From: Nonomuraea sp. PA05
GTDB taxonomy: Bacteria; Actinomycetota; Actinomycetes; Streptosporangiales; Streptosporangiaceae
Reading direction: 5' to 3'
NCBI RefSeq assembly: GCF_008086045.1
Contig: NZ_VSEY01000017.1
Span: 124,001-188,000, forward strand
DNA length: 64,000 nucleotides
Positions 1 through 8,419 of the stretch are shown piece by piece (the first letter of the stretch is position 1; every line of letters starts with the position of its first letter). Under the pieces are notes generated by a model, which was not told where the DNA came from, searched no databases, and worked only from the letters and a program-made list of their open reading frames with translations. The position numbers and the translations under genes were made by a program.

Positions 1-1
1 T

Positions 2-1006
2 GCCGCCGGTGCGGGCTCCGGGGTGGCGCTGGGCGGCATCCTCACCCAGACGCTCGGCTGGCCGTGGATCTTCCTGATCAACGTCCCCATCGGCCTGGCG
101 GCGCTCATCGCGAGCCCGCGCCTGCTGCCCGCCGACCCACCCCGGCCCCGGAGCGACCGGCCGCGTCTGGATCTCCTCGGCGCGCTGTTCGGCACCGGGT
201 GCCTGCTGGCGCTGGTGTTCGTGGCCTCCGAACTCCCCGTACGGGGCTGGGATGGGCTCATCCTCGCCACGACCGCGATCACCGTGGCGCTCGGCGCACT
301 GTTCGCGGTCAACCAGCGGCGCCACCCGCAGCCGATCCTGCCGCGCGGGCTGCTCGCCGAGCGCGAGGTGCGGGCGGGCACCGTGGCCAACGCGCTGGTG
401 GGCGCCGCGCATGTGCCGGCGTTCGTGCTGCTGTCGCTGATGCTGCAGGAGGTCATGGGGTATTCGGCGATCGCGGCAGGGTTCGCTGTGCTGCCGATCG
501 CGGTGGTCAACATGGTGACCGCCAGGACGCTGCTGCCACGGGCGGTGGGGCGCTACGGGACACGCACGGTGCTGGGGGCGGGCATGAGCCTGCTCGGGTT
601 CGCCCTCGCCGGTTATGCGCTCTTTCTGCACGCCGGAGCCGGATTCCTCACCGTCGTCCTGCCTTTCAGCGTCGCCTTCGCCGTCGGCCTGCCGGCCGTC
701 TTCGTCGGCTCCACCGCGTCGGCGGTCCGCGCCGCCCCCGCCGACCAGCAGGGGGCTGCCTCGGGCCTGCTCAACACCGCCCAGCGCGTCGGTGCCGCGC
801 TCGGCCTGACCGGCGTGCTGCTGGCCGCGGCGGCGTGGACCGGGCCGGAAGCGGACATCGCCGGCGGGCTCAGGGTGGGCTTCGCGATCGCGGCTGGCCT
901 GGCCGCCCTCGGGACCGTCTGCGCCCTGGTCATGTTCACCCGCCGCGGCACAGACCCGGCCATCGCCACCGCAACCGCCGTACAGACGCAAGGAGCCGAC
1001 CGCTGA
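2..1006 (+). CDS. DHA2-type MFS drug efflux transporter, C-terminal part (5' end outside the window)
   Basis: The frame is already open at base 2, so the gene starts upstream; the visible part is about 334 residues of a 14-helix EmrB/QacA-type proton antiporter of the cytoplasmic membrane. The first residues (GSGVALGGILTQ, then GWPWIFLINVPIG) are the antiporter signature around TM5-TM6 that is well conserved in DHA2 pumps. At least seven hydrophobic segments follow, and the end is a short basic tail. It is the first gene of a tightly coupled unit: its TGA overlaps the ATG of the next gene by one base. The substrate cannot be read from the sequence; the neighbours do not identify a drug. Confidence 0.9.
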   Translation, partial: AAGAGSGVALGGILTQTLGWPWIFLINVPIGLAALIASPRLLPADPPRPRSDRPRLDLLGALFGTGCLLALVFVASELPVRGWDGLILATTAITVALGALFAVNQRRHPQPILPRGLLAEREVRAGTVANALVGAAHVPAFVLLSLMLQEVMGYSAIAAGFAVLPIAVVNMVTARTLLPRAVGRYGTRTVLGAGMSLLGFALAGYALFLHAGAGFLTVVLPFSVAFAVGLPAVFVGSTASAVRAAPADQQGAASGLLNTAQRVGAALGLTGVLLAAAAWTGPEADIAGGLRVGFAIAAGLAALGTVCALVMFTRRGTDPAIATATAVQTQGADR

Positions 1007-2001
1007 TGACCACGATCCTCATCCTGGGCGGCTACGGCGCGGTCGGCCGCGAGGCCGCGCACGCGCTCACCGGCCACCCCGACACGAACGTCGTCGTGGC
1101 CGGACGCAATCCCGGTAAGGCCACTCCCATCCCCGCCACCACGGCGATGCGCGTGGACGCCGCCGATTCCACCGATCTGGCCAAAGCGTTGGACGGGGTC
1201 GACACCGTGCTGATGTGCGCCGAGATCGACAACGTCCGGGTGGCCCGCGCCTGCGTGGAGCGCGGCATCGACTACGTGGACGTGACCGCCTCCCACCACC
1301 TGCTCGCCGGACTCCAGACCCTGGACGGACCGGCCAGGCAGCACGGCGCCACGATCGCCCTCAGCGTCGGACTGATCCCCGGGATCACCAACCTGCTGGC
1401 GCGCGTCTGCGCCGAGCGCTCACCCTCCGGCGAACTGCTCATCGGCGCGCTGCTCGGCTCTGGAGAAGCCCATGGGCCCGCCGCGCTCGCCTGGACGCTG
1501 GACGGCCTGGGACAGCTCGAGGGCTCGTGGAGCATGCCATTCCCGGAACCGTATGGCGAGCGCACCGTGCACCGCTTCCCGTTCTCCGACCAGTTCACCC
1601 TGCCCGGCACTCTCGGCCTCACCTCGGCCCGTACAGGTCTATGCCTGGATTCCCGTCTGGTCACCCGTCTGCTGTCGGTGGCTGGACGGCCGGCCGTCGC
1701 CCGCCTGCTCCGCCGCCCCCAGGTCCGTCGCCTGCTACTCAGCGCGCTGAGCACGGCCCACGTCGGCGGGGACGGATTCGCCGTGACGGTGCGTTGCGGC
1801 ACGATCCAGGCGTCCTTGGCCGGCCGGCGGCAAAGCCGCGCCACCGGCCGGGTCGCCGCCCGGCTCATCCGCCAGCTCCCTGGCCTGCCGCCCGGGGCGG
1901 CCCACATCGAGCAGCTCGTGGACCCCGTACCGTTTCTGACGGAGCTGGCCACCGATGGATTCGCCCTCGACCTCGGCGACTCGCAGGACACGCCCGCATG
2001 A
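1006..2001 (+). CDS. NAD(P)-binding saccharopine-dehydrogenase-like protein
   Basis: A 331-residue protein opening with a Rossmann fold (ILILGGYGAVGREAA, residues 4-18) followed by VVVAGRNPGK. The pattern of a GGYG loop, a basic residue after the second strand, and then VDAADSTDLAKALDGVDTVLMCA is that of the saccharopine dehydrogenase N-terminal family, in actinobacteria usually annotated as an NAD(P)-binding or NAD(P)H-binding protein. A substrate is not predictable. The ATG at 1006 has AGGAG about ten bases upstream and overlaps the stop of the pump gene; a much longer reading in this frame is only antisense-style noise upstream. It overlaps the next gene by ATGA, so the three are probably co-translated. 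Confidence 0.8.
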   Translation: MTTILILGGYGAVGREAAHALTGHPDTNVVVAGRNPGKATPIPATTAMRVDAADSTDLAKALDGVDTVLMCAEIDNVRVARACVERGIDYVDVTASHHLLAGLQTLDGPARQHGATIALSVGLIPGITNLLARVCAERSPSGELLIGALLGSGEAHGPAALAWTLDGLGQLEGSWSMPFPEPYGERTVHRFPFSDQFTLPGTLGLTSARTGLCLDSRLVTRLLSVAGRPAVARLLRRPQVRRLLLSALSTAHVGGDGFAVTVRCGTIQASLAGRRQSRATGRVAARLIRQLPGLPPGAAHIEQLVDPVPFLTELATDGFALDLGDSQDTPA

Positions 2002-3218
2002 CCGTCACCCAGGCCGCCCCCGGCACGCGGGTGCTGGCACCCGATCTGGCCCGGGGCGGCATGCTGCTGCTCATCGCCGTGGCCAACACCCCGTGGTACT
2101 TGTGGGGCCGGGACGTCCGCCCCAGCACGATTCACCCGCCGGGCGGCTCGGCCCTCGACCGGATCGTCCAGGTGCTGAGCATGATCACGGTGGACTTCCG
2201 CGTCTACCCCATGTTCGCCTTCCTGTTCGGCTATGGCATGGTCCAGGCCGTCATACGCCGGCAGGCGGCGGGCCAGAGGTTACCCATTGCCCTGGCGCAG
2301 CTGCGCCGCCGCAACCTGTGGCTGCTGGCGTTCGGATTCGTGCACGCCGCGCTGCTGTGGCAGGGCGACATTCTCGGTGCCTACGGCCTGGCCGGGCTCC
2401 TCCTGGCGCGGCTGTTCGTCCGCCGCGGCGACCGCGTGCTGCTCATCTGGTCCACGATCGGCGCCGGCCTGCTCACGCTGGCGACCCTGCTCGGCATCGT
2501 CGGCGCCTACCTGGCCGCGATCGCACCCGAACCGCCCGGGACCGTCGGCTACCTCGGCCTGGGGACGGCCGCCAGCGAGCAAGCAGATCCGCTCGCCGCC
2601 GTGCTGCAGCGTCTGGCCTTCTGGCCGGTGGTCACCGTCGGCCAAGGGCTACTCGCCCTGGCCCTGCCCGTCGCCATCGTGCTCGGCTTCTGGGCCGCCC
2701 GCCGGCATGTCCTGGAGCGGCCCCAAGATCACCTGCCGTTGCTGCGGCGGGTGGCGGCCATCGGCGTCACGATCGGCTGTCTGGGCGGGCTGCCACACGC
2801 CCTGGCTGTCATGGGGTGGCTGCCGATCCCGCCAGAGTCGATGTTCGTCTTCGAGATAACCCAGATGACCACCGGCCTACCCGCCGGACTCGGCTACGCG
2901 GCCGTCTTCGGCCTGCTCGGACACCGGCTCTCCCGTCACAGGCCGGGGCCGGTCGTCCAGAGCATCGCCGCCGTGGGCCAGCGCTCCCTGTCGGCCTACC
3001 TCACGCAATCGGTGCTCTGTGCCCCGGTGCTGGCCGCGTGGGGGCTCGGGCTCGGCGCCCACCTGCACAGCGCGGCCATCGCCGGCTATGCGATCGCGGT
3101 ATGGCTGATCACCGTAGCGGCAGCCCGCGTCCTGGAACGCTATCGCCACCCAGGACCCGCCGAGACCCTGCTGCGACGGCTGTCACAGCCGACACGCCGC
3201 CGCTCCGCGAACCCCTGA
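1998..3218 (+). CDS. DUF418 family polytopic membrane protein
   Basis: A 406-residue integral membrane protein of the DUF418 type: an N-terminal LAPDLARGGMLLLIAVANTP segment, the conserved FRVYPMFAFLFGYGM motif near residue 75, and a C-terminal half with QRSLSAYLTQS near residue 330, the typical DUF418 block. I count about eight to ten membrane segments. Function of the family is not established; members often sit beside transporters. The start is the ATG that overlaps the upstream stop by four bases. It closes the operon: downstream lies a region of gene fragments rather than another operon member. Confidence 0.88.
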   Translation: MTVTQAAPGTRVLAPDLARGGMLLLIAVANTPWYLWGRDVRPSTIHPPGGSALDRIVQVLSMITVDFRVYPMFAFLFGYGMVQAVIRRQAAGQRLPIALAQLRRRNLWLLAFGFVHAALLWQGDILGAYGLAGLLLARLFVRRGDRVLLIWSTIGAGLLTLATLLGIVGAYLAAIAPEPPGTVGYLGLGTAASEQADPLAAVLQRLAFWPVVTVGQGLLALALPVAIVLGFWAARRHVLERPQDHLPLLRRVAAIGVTIGCLGGLPHALAVMGWLPIPPESMFVFEITQMTTGLPAGLGYAAVFGLLGHRLSRHRPGPVVQSIAAVGQRSLSAYLTQSVLCAPVLAAWGLGLGAHLHSAAIAGYAIAVWLITVAAARVLERYRHPGPAETLLRRLSQPTRRRSANP

Positions 3219-3219
3219 C

Positions 3220-3417
3220 AGGCGGACGAGTGGCAAGCAACCACTGGTCGCATGGTTCGGCGGGATCCCGCTGACACGGAACAAGGACGCCAAGCTCATC
3301 GACCGCGTCCCAGCCCCGGTCCGGCACCCCCGCAAAGAGCTCGTCGCCCGGCTCCTCGAACGGCGGTGTGAACTGTGCGGAGATACGGCCAAGGTGATCG
3401 TTCACCAGCACCGTCGG
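3220..3417 (+). pseudogene. Group II intron maturase C-terminal fragment
   Basis: Frame 1 reads KQPLVAWFGGIPLTRNKDAK, then a proline-rich stretch, KELVARLLERRCELCG and VIVHQHR. This matches the C-terminal DNA-binding/endonuclease end of bacterial group II intron-encoded reverse transcriptases (the PLVARFGGIPL block and the HNH-like CELCG...VH motif). No reverse transcriptase domain, intron core or start codon is present, and sequence after VHQHR is no longer recognisable. I read this as a leftover of an intron ORF that was deleted. The fragment begins two bases after the DUF418 stop, suggesting the deletion or insertion point is right there. Confidence 0.7.
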
Positions 3418-3496
3418 GCTGTCGTGCTCCATCGCCCTGTCCAGCAGGAACTGGGTCAGCTCCTCCAACGCCTGGCTGCCCGCCGAGGCGTGCGCG

Positions 3497-3669
3497 GCGG
3501 CACTCGGCTGGCTTGCCGGCGCGCTTCCTGGCGAGCCGGTGGTGCTCACCACTCAGACCGCCAACGCCGGCTCGATGCGTCTCGCGGCGAAGCTGGCGTT
3601 CACTGAGGTAGAGCGGTTCGAGGCATGGGGCGCCGAGCAGTGGCTCGGCATGTGGTCCCGGTTACTCCG
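3497..3669 (+). pseudogene. GNAT N-acetyltransferase C-terminal fragment
   Basis: Frame 2 encodes WLAGALPGEPVVLTTQTANA followed by SMRLAAKLAFTEVERFEAWG and AEQWLGMW. This is the last third of a GNAT acetyltransferase (the QTANxxSMRLAxKLGFxEVERFExxGAEQW signature). There is no acetyl-CoA loop or N-terminal half upstream, where the maturase fragment lies in another frame. It is a 5'-truncated relic; its juxtaposition with the intron fragment marks this 450-bp stretch as a rearrangement scar. The 175 bases from here to the esterase stop at 3845 hold nothing I recognise. Confidence 0.7.
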
Positions 3670-3844
3670 TCAAGTTGAGTTTGCGACCTCACGCCACCGT
3701 GGTTGGAGGAGATCGAGCCTTGTCCTGCCCTGTTCGAGCCGAAACCCGCTCGGCCGGGACCGCGAACGACCCCACTGCAATCCGTGCCCGTTCACGGCGC
3801 ATCACACCGGTCCGAGCGGATGGCCTGGGAACCGGCCCGGACAC

Positions 3845-5335
3845 TTACGAGAGATCGAAGGGGGCGGGGAAATGGCCTTCCCAGATCTGGCGGGATGCCT
3901 GCTCGGGGTAGGGCAGAGTCTTCGGCTCGGTGTCCAGGACGCGGGTGAGGTGCCCGCCGGGCCGGTGGGCGGGCCAGCCCGCGTCGCCGGTGGTGATGAA
4001 GCGGACCCATGCCTGCTGGAGTTCGCGGGAGAGCGCGACGGCCTCGGGAGTGGGCTCCTCGCCGATGAGCTGGATGCCGACCGGGCTGTCCAGCGTGCCG
4101 AACGCCAGGGGCACGTCGAGGCTGTGGCAGGCGCCCAGGATGCCGCCGAGGACCGGGGCGACCCAGCACAGTTCGAACAGGTACGAGGTGCCGCCGGCTG
4201 CGGCGTTCGCCTCGGCCAGCTTCTGTGACGGCATGCGGAAGAGGGCGTCGGAGTAGACCGTCTCCACCAGTTCCTCCGGGCCTGCCTGCGGGAACGCGGC
4301 ACGGTAGGCTCGCGGGCCGTCCGGCTGCGGGGCGTGCAGTTCCAGGACTGCGTGGGCGTCCTGCTCGGTGAAGGTGCCGTACCGTCCGCTCATGACGCTG
4401 AAGTACCGGAATTCGTCCCGGGCGTGGCCGACGAGCAGTTCGATCCCGCTCGCGCGCGCGCCGGTCAGCGCGGGCCAGGGCGTTTCCGTGAGGACCTCGC
4501 CGTCGACGACGGGGCACAGCGCGGTGCCGGTCTCCGTGAGGCGTCCCCAGCTCTCCCGGTGCGCGTGGAGGCCGGCGTTGAACGAGGTGAGCTCGGCGGC
4601 CAGGCGCCACGGGTCGAGGTCGCGCAGGGCCTCGGCGGTGGGGGCCGCCGCGCCGAGCCGGTCCGCGAACGCGGCGGTGACCTGCCGTGCCATCGCGGGG
4701 GTGCTGTGCAGCCCCGGCACCGAATGGGCGATGGCCCGCCGGAACAGTCCGCGCGCGGACTTCATCGTCAGCAGGGCGGCGACCGAGCCCGCACCGGCGG
4801 ACACCCCGCCCACGGTGACCCGGCCGGGGTCGCCTCCGAAAGCGGCGATGTTGCGCTGCACCCACTCCAGCGCCGCGATCTGGTCGAGGAATCCGCGGTT
4901 GGGCGGCACGTCGTCGAGGAACGCGAATCCCTCCGCGCCCACGCGGCAGTTGATGGTCACCACGACGACTCCCGCCTGGGCCAGCGCTGCCGGGTCGTAC
5001 ATCGGGTCGCTCGACGCCGCCGCGAGGTAGCCGCCCACGGGGATCCACACCAGCACCGGCAGTCCCGCCGCGCCGGGATCCGGAGTACCGACGTTGAGCG
5101 TCAGCCAGTCGGTGCCCTGCGGGGGCACGTCGATCGGCAGGGACAGCGGCACCACGGGGCCGAACTCGACCGCCTGCCTCGTCCCCTCCCAGCGGTGCGG
5201 CGGCGCGGGCGCGGCGAAGCGGAGCGCTCCGACCGGGGGCTGGGCGTAGGGGATGCCGCGGAACACCACGTGTCCCTGCCGCCGGCGGCCCTGCACCACG
5301 CCCTCCGTGGTCCGCACCTTTGGCTGTTCGGACAT
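3845..5335 (-). CDS. Type-B carboxylesterase/lipase family protein
   Basis: A 496-residue cytoplasmic alpha/beta-hydrolase of the carboxylesterase type B family, presumably hydrolysing carboxylic esters. Family blocks are visible: FRGIPYAQPPVGALRF near residue 27, the DQIAALEWVQRNIAAFGGDP block near 165, and the nucleophile elbow GVSAG near 195. Two positions are off consensus: the elbow is usually GESAG, and the oxyanion loop, normally HGGG or HGGA, reads IPVGGY. The start at 5335 is preferred over the ATG at 5350 because the GGAAGGA sequence that overlaps that upstream ATG is well spaced as its ribosome-binding site. It is divergent from a TetR gene, its likely regulator. Confidence 0.85.
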   Translation of the reverse strand: MSEQPKVRTTEGVVQGRRRQGHVVFRGIPYAQPPVGALRFAAPAPPHRWEGTRQAVEFGPVVPLSLPIDVPPQGTDWLTLNVGTPDPGAAGLPVLVWIPVGGYLAAASSDPMYDPAALAQAGVVVVTINCRVGAEGFAFLDDVPPNRGFLDQIAALEWVQRNIAAFGGDPGRVTVGGVSAGAGSVAALLTMKSARGLFRRAIAHSVPGLHSTPAMARQVTAAFADRLGAAAPTAEALRDLDPWRLAAELTSFNAGLHAHRESWGRLTETGTALCPVVDGEVLTETPWPALTGARASGIELLVGHARDEFRYFSVMSGRYGTFTEQDAHAVLELHAPQPDGPRAYRAAFPQAGPEELVETVYSDALFRMPSQKLAEANAAAGGTSYLFELCWVAPVLGGILGACHSLDVPLAFGTLDSPVGIQLIGEEPTPEAVALSRELQQAWVRFITTGDAGWPAHRPGGHLTRVLDTEPKTLPYPEQASRQIWEGHFPAPFDLS

Positions 5336-5361
5336 GACGGTTCCTTCCATCAGAGTTATAG

Positions 5362-5387
5362 GTCAAGTGTATTATGTCAACTGTATT
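5362..5387. promoter_or_regulatory. Direct repeat in the esterase/TetR divergent control region
   Basis: GTCAAGTGTATT (5362-5373) is repeated as GTCAACTGTATT (5376-5387), one mismatch, 14-bp period, in the only AT-rich stretch between the two divergent genes. The likely role is binding of the TetR protein encoded at 5422; this is inferred from position. Confidence 0.5.
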
Positions 5388-5421
5388 GGAACAGTCCCGG
5401 GGTACGGAAGAGGGGCCGGCG

Positions 5422-6021
5422 ATGCCGAAGCAGGTGGATCACCGTGGACGCCGCGAAGCGATCGCCCGCGCACTGTGGCGGGTGGTGGAGCAGCGCGGCG
5501 TCACACAGCTGACGATGCGCGTGGTGGCGCAGGAGGCGGGCATGTCACTCGGGCAGTTGCAGCACTACTTCGCCTCCCGGACCGCCATGCTCTCCTTCGC
5601 CATGGACCTCGCGTCCGAGCAGACCTCGGTGCGCGTACGCCAGGGGCTCGAAGAACTCGGTGAGCGTCCGCACCCCCGTGACGTGCTGCGACTGACGCTC
5701 GCGGAAATGCTGCCCCTGCATGCCGACGCCCGCGCCACCAGCCGGATGAGCGCCGCCTACGTCCTGGAGGCGCTGCACGACGAGGCCGTGCACGAGCGGG
5801 CGCGCCGCGGGCTCGTCCAAGGGCGGGCCCTCGTCGAGCAGTTGGTCCGCCAGGCGATCGCCGACGGGCACATCGACTCCGGCCGCGACCCGGCGACCGA
5901 GACCAACCTGCTCCTTGCCCTCACCGGCTTCACCTCCCTGATCGAACTCGACGTGATCGAGCCCCAGGACGCGCTCGCCGCGATCGACGTGCATCTGGAC
6001 CGGCTGTTCAGGAGTGCGTGA
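5422..6021 (+). CDS. TetR family transcriptional regulator
   Basis: A 199-residue dimeric one-component repressor. The N-terminal HTH is visible: REAIARALWRVVEQRGVTQL, then MRVVAQEAGMSLGQLQHYF. The C-terminal part resembles BetI-like TetR ligand domains. The upstream ATG at 5374 lies inside the operator-like repeat, while the ATG at 5422 follows a GAGGGG about seven bases away and begins with MPKQVDHRGRR, the usual TetR start, so 5422 is chosen. It is divergent from the carboxylesterase and probably represses both genes. Its stop lies about 135 bases before the GNAT start. Confidence 0.88.
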   Translation: MPKQVDHRGRREAIARALWRVVEQRGVTQLTMRVVAQEAGMSLGQLQHYFASRTAMLSFAMDLASEQTSVRVRQGLEELGERPHPRDVLRLTLAEMLPLHADARATSRMSAAYVLEALHDEAVHERARRGLVQGRALVEQLVRQAIADGHIDSGRDPATETNLLLALTGFTSLIELDVIEPQDALAAIDVHLDRLFRSA

Positions 6022-6155
6022 CCCGCCCCCAGACGCGGGACAGGCGGGGACAAGAGCGGCTCCAACCCGCCCATGCCGGCACCATCCGCGAGCACCTCCG
6101 ACTGGCCGGCCACCCGGCACATCGAGCACCAGGTGAGGGACTTAAGCTGCACACC

Positions 6156-6689
6156 ATGTTTCCTCCAGTGAAGATCATCTCCGATGGACTGGTAATCCGG
6201 GAGTATGGGCCGCAGGATGCCGTGCCTGTGGCGGCATTCGTGGCCTCCGGCGATCGAACGGCATTGCCCCCGGGCTCTCCTGAGACGGTCGCCGACGTGG
6301 AGAGGTGGCTGACCGACACCGTGCACCGGCGACGGCTGGACGGCGAGGGCGTACACCTGGCGATCGTGGAGCGGGCCACCGGCGAGATCGTCGGCAGCAT
6401 CGGGTTGCGCGACACCGACTGGGAAGCCGGTCACACCGAGATCGGCTACGGCATTCACACCGGTCAGCGAGGTCGCGGCCATGCGACCGAGGCCGCGCGC
6501 GCGGTTGGACGGTGGGCGCTCATCGACGGCGGGATACGGCGTGTTCAGTTGCGCTCCCGAATCGACAACGCCGCTTCCCTGCGGGTGGCCGAGAAGGCCG
6601 GATACCAGCGGGAGGGCACTGTGCGGATCGCTGAGCGGGACGGGGGTGAGGCCTATGATCTGGCCGTCTTCTCGATGATCGCCATATGA
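6156..6689 (+). CDS. GNAT family N-acetyltransferase (RimJ/RimL-like)
   Basis: A 177-residue acetyl-CoA-dependent N-acyltransferase. Strand and motif order are canonical: IVGSIGLRDTDWEAGHTEIG (strand beta-4), then YGIHTGQRGRGHATEAARA with the pyrophosphate loop Q-R-G-R-G-H-A, and NAASLRVAEKAGYQREG near the C-terminus. This layout matches ribosomal-protein or small-molecule acetyltransferases of the RimJ/RimL group; the substrate is unknown. The frame stays open to 6018, but homology and the ATG at 6156 indicate the true start. It follows the TetR gene on the same strand and may share its transcript. Confidence 0.85.
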   Translation: MFPPVKIISDGLVIREYGPQDAVPVAAFVASGDRTALPPGSPETVADVERWLTDTVHRRRLDGEGVHLAIVERATGEIVGSIGLRDTDWEAGHTEIGYGIHTGQRGRGHATEAARAVGRWALIDGGIRRVQLRSRIDNAASLRVAEKAGYQREGTVRIAERDGGEAYDLAVFSMIAI

Positions 6690-7031
6690 GCAGCCGCAGT
6701 GGCCATCCTGCCCACCCTCCGACGACGCGTCCCGCTACTGCACCGACATGACTTCCCCCAGGCCCGGCCGGTCGCCATCTCCGCCCGCCAGCCGCCGTCA
6801 GCCTCGGCTTCCCCCGCGGCGCAGGTCGCCGAGAGGAGGCGGGCGGATGCCGAGCGGCACGAGGTCATGAGCGTTTCCGGCAGCCGCCCGATGTGCAGTG
6901 GACGGGCTACGGGCCGACTCAGTACGCCGACGACAGACTTTCGTCACTATCTGTTGTTAAGTGAATACTCAGTGTTGTTGAGTGGGGTGCCTGCCCTTCG
7001 CAGGCGGTCCCGTTCAGCAAAGGAGTCCTCC
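6690..7031. other. Intergenic region without a recognisable gene
   Basis: No frame on either strand shows a family motif. Near the right end an AT-richer stretch (about 6950-6985) precedes a short hairpin (GCCTGC...GCAGGC, 6989-7006) and the AGGAG of the next gene; this is the likely promoter and leader of the secreted protein. Confidence 0.5.
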
Positions 7032-7370
7032 ATGACGACCGTCCTCCGATCAACCGCTCTGCTCCTGGTCTCGGCGGCTGCCGCCGCCGGGCTCGCACTG
7101 CCCGCCTCAGCGGCGGCTCCTGACGCGGCAGCCGCCGCCGTCGCGCGCAACAGTCTCAATTGCAGGACGTGGGTCGACGGCTACAAGGGATTCGCGGAGT
7201 GCACCAACAACACCAATCGGGCGATCGCCTTTCGGGTCACGATCGTGTGTGGGTTGTGGCCGGACACCGCGGGCCGGTGGATAACACTCAACCAGGGGCA
7301 GAGAGGGACGTCCGAAGGGGAATGCGGCGGGGGATCGGGGGCTGGTAGCGCTAACTGGCAAGAAGGCTGA
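7032..7370 (+). CDS. Small secreted protein, function unknown
   Basis: A 112-residue exported protein. The first 30 residues form a Sec signal peptide: a short start, hydrophobic STALLLVSAAAAAGLALP, and an ALA-type site near ASAAA. The mature part is about 75 residues with four cysteines (NCRTW, AECTN, VCGLW, ECGGG), enough for two disulfides, plus a Gly/Ser-rich tail. The spacing and size recall small actinobacterial exported domains, but I do not recognise the family. AGGAG lies six bases before the ATG. It stands alone; no neighbour suggests a role. Confidence 0.7.
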   Translation: MTTVLRSTALLLVSAAAAAGLALPASAAAPDAAAAAVARNSLNCRTWVDGYKGFAECTNNTNRAIAFRVTIVCGLWPDTAGRWITLNQGQRGTSEGECGGGSGAGSANWQEG

Positions 7371-7764
7371 CCCTCGGGAGCACCGCAGTGGCGCTGATGA
7401 TGCTGCTGCGGTGCCTCCGCCACCATGGCATGGTCGCTGACTCGCGGGTCAAGGCGGGGATCGACCTTGACGGCACGACGAACGGCCACCGGGGTTCGGT
7501 AATCGCCCCTTCTGCTGATCGGCGACAGCTTCACCGCCCTGGCCATCCCGGCGAACGCGATCGGTCTCGTCGAAAGGATCAACAGAGGCGCTGTGCCGAC
7601 GGCAAGCGGGTGGACAAGGGCATTGCGGGTTCGCGGCTGTTCGACGGCAAGGGCGGGCGCATCTCCTCGGGCTCGTGGCCCCGGATCGCGTCCCAGGCCA
7701 AGCTGATGGCGGCCGTGGTCGTGGTGCGGTTGACGGGGTGCGTCGGGGGGCGTTCCCTGGTCGC
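7371..7764. other. Intergenic region, probably decayed sequence
   Basis: Nearly 400 bp without a convincing gene. A frame from 7388 to 7768 is open but shows no motif and no ribosome-binding site. No terminator hairpin is obvious. Confidence 0.4.
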
Positions 7765-8136
7765 ATGACCGATGCCGACAACGTGGCTCCGTCCCGCACC
7801 AAGCAGCGGATCGCCCAGTGGTTCTCGCGCGTCTTCCTTGCTCTCGTCGCCGTGGCGATCACGCTCGGGATGATCGACAAGCGGGGTGTGGCCATGGGGG
7901 TGCTGGCCGCGCTCACCTACGGGGCGCTGGCGGCGACCGTCTGGGTCCCGTTCCAGCGCCTCATGGACTGGTCCCGGCGGCACCCCATGCTGGACGGCTT
8001 GTGCTTCGCCCCGATCCTGCTGTGCGGGCTGGCCTATCTCACCTCGCTGTCGCTGCTGTGGTGCCTGGGGATCGCGGTGATCGGCACGGCGCTCCTGCTC
8101 GCCGTGGTCGGCTGGCGGCGGGGGCTCCTCAGGTGA
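7765..8136 (+). CDS. Small integral membrane protein, function unknown
   Basis: A 123-residue protein with an N-terminal charged segment (SRTKQRIAQW) followed by about four hydrophobic helices: around residues 18-37, 42-60, 75-93 and 95-115, separated by a basic loop (RLMDWSRRHP). It ends in WRRGLLR, consistent with a cytoplasmic C-terminus. No enzyme motif is visible. The ATG at 7765 is chosen because upstream in-frame sequence is Gly/Arg-rich noise. No partner gene is adjacent. Confidence 0.6.
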   Translation: MTDADNVAPSRTKQRIAQWFSRVFLALVAVAITLGMIDKRGVAMGVLAALTYGALAATVWVPFQRLMDWSRRHPMLDGLCFAPILLCGLAYLTSLSLLWCLGIAVIGTALLLAVVGWRRGLLR

Positions 8137-8419
8137 GGCTTCTGCGGTGCCGGGCCCTGGAGCCGGGTCCGTAGGCTCAGGGAGTGCGCGGCGGCCGGGG
8201 TGCCTTCGCGGGGGTCGCTGAGGGGTAGGGGTTGTCCCCCCGATAAGCCCGACCTCCCGGGCGCGCGACGGATCCGGTTTCCTGGGGCATTGTCCTGCCG
8301 GGCGGCGAACGGTCACGCGTGGCAAAGCAACGCCGCGGAGAAGGGCAAATTCTCCTGCGGTACGGACCACTCGGCCCGTTCCCGGAAAGCAGGGCGACTG
8401 ACAGAAAAGGAGATCCACC
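8137..8419. other. Intergenic leader of the alcohol dehydrogenase gene
   Basis: About 280 bp with no gene recognised. It ends with a strong AAAAGGAG ribosome-binding site before 8420, so the promoter for the dehydrogenase probably lies here; no clear operator palindrome was found. Confidence 0.4.

Noticed and set aside
3109..3552. Minus-strand open frame over the 3.2-3.6 kb scar
   Set aside because: It begins in the middle of a GNAT fragment and runs antisense into the DUF418 gene; no motif and no ribosome-binding site.
3792..5366. Alternative minus-strand frame over the carboxylesterase
   Set aside because: Arg/Pro/Gly-rich composition and no motif; the overlapping frame shows the complete esterase.
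7388..7768. Plus-strand frame between two small genes
   Set aside because: No ribosome-binding site, no motif and an unusual Arg-rich composition; it overlaps the start of the next gene.
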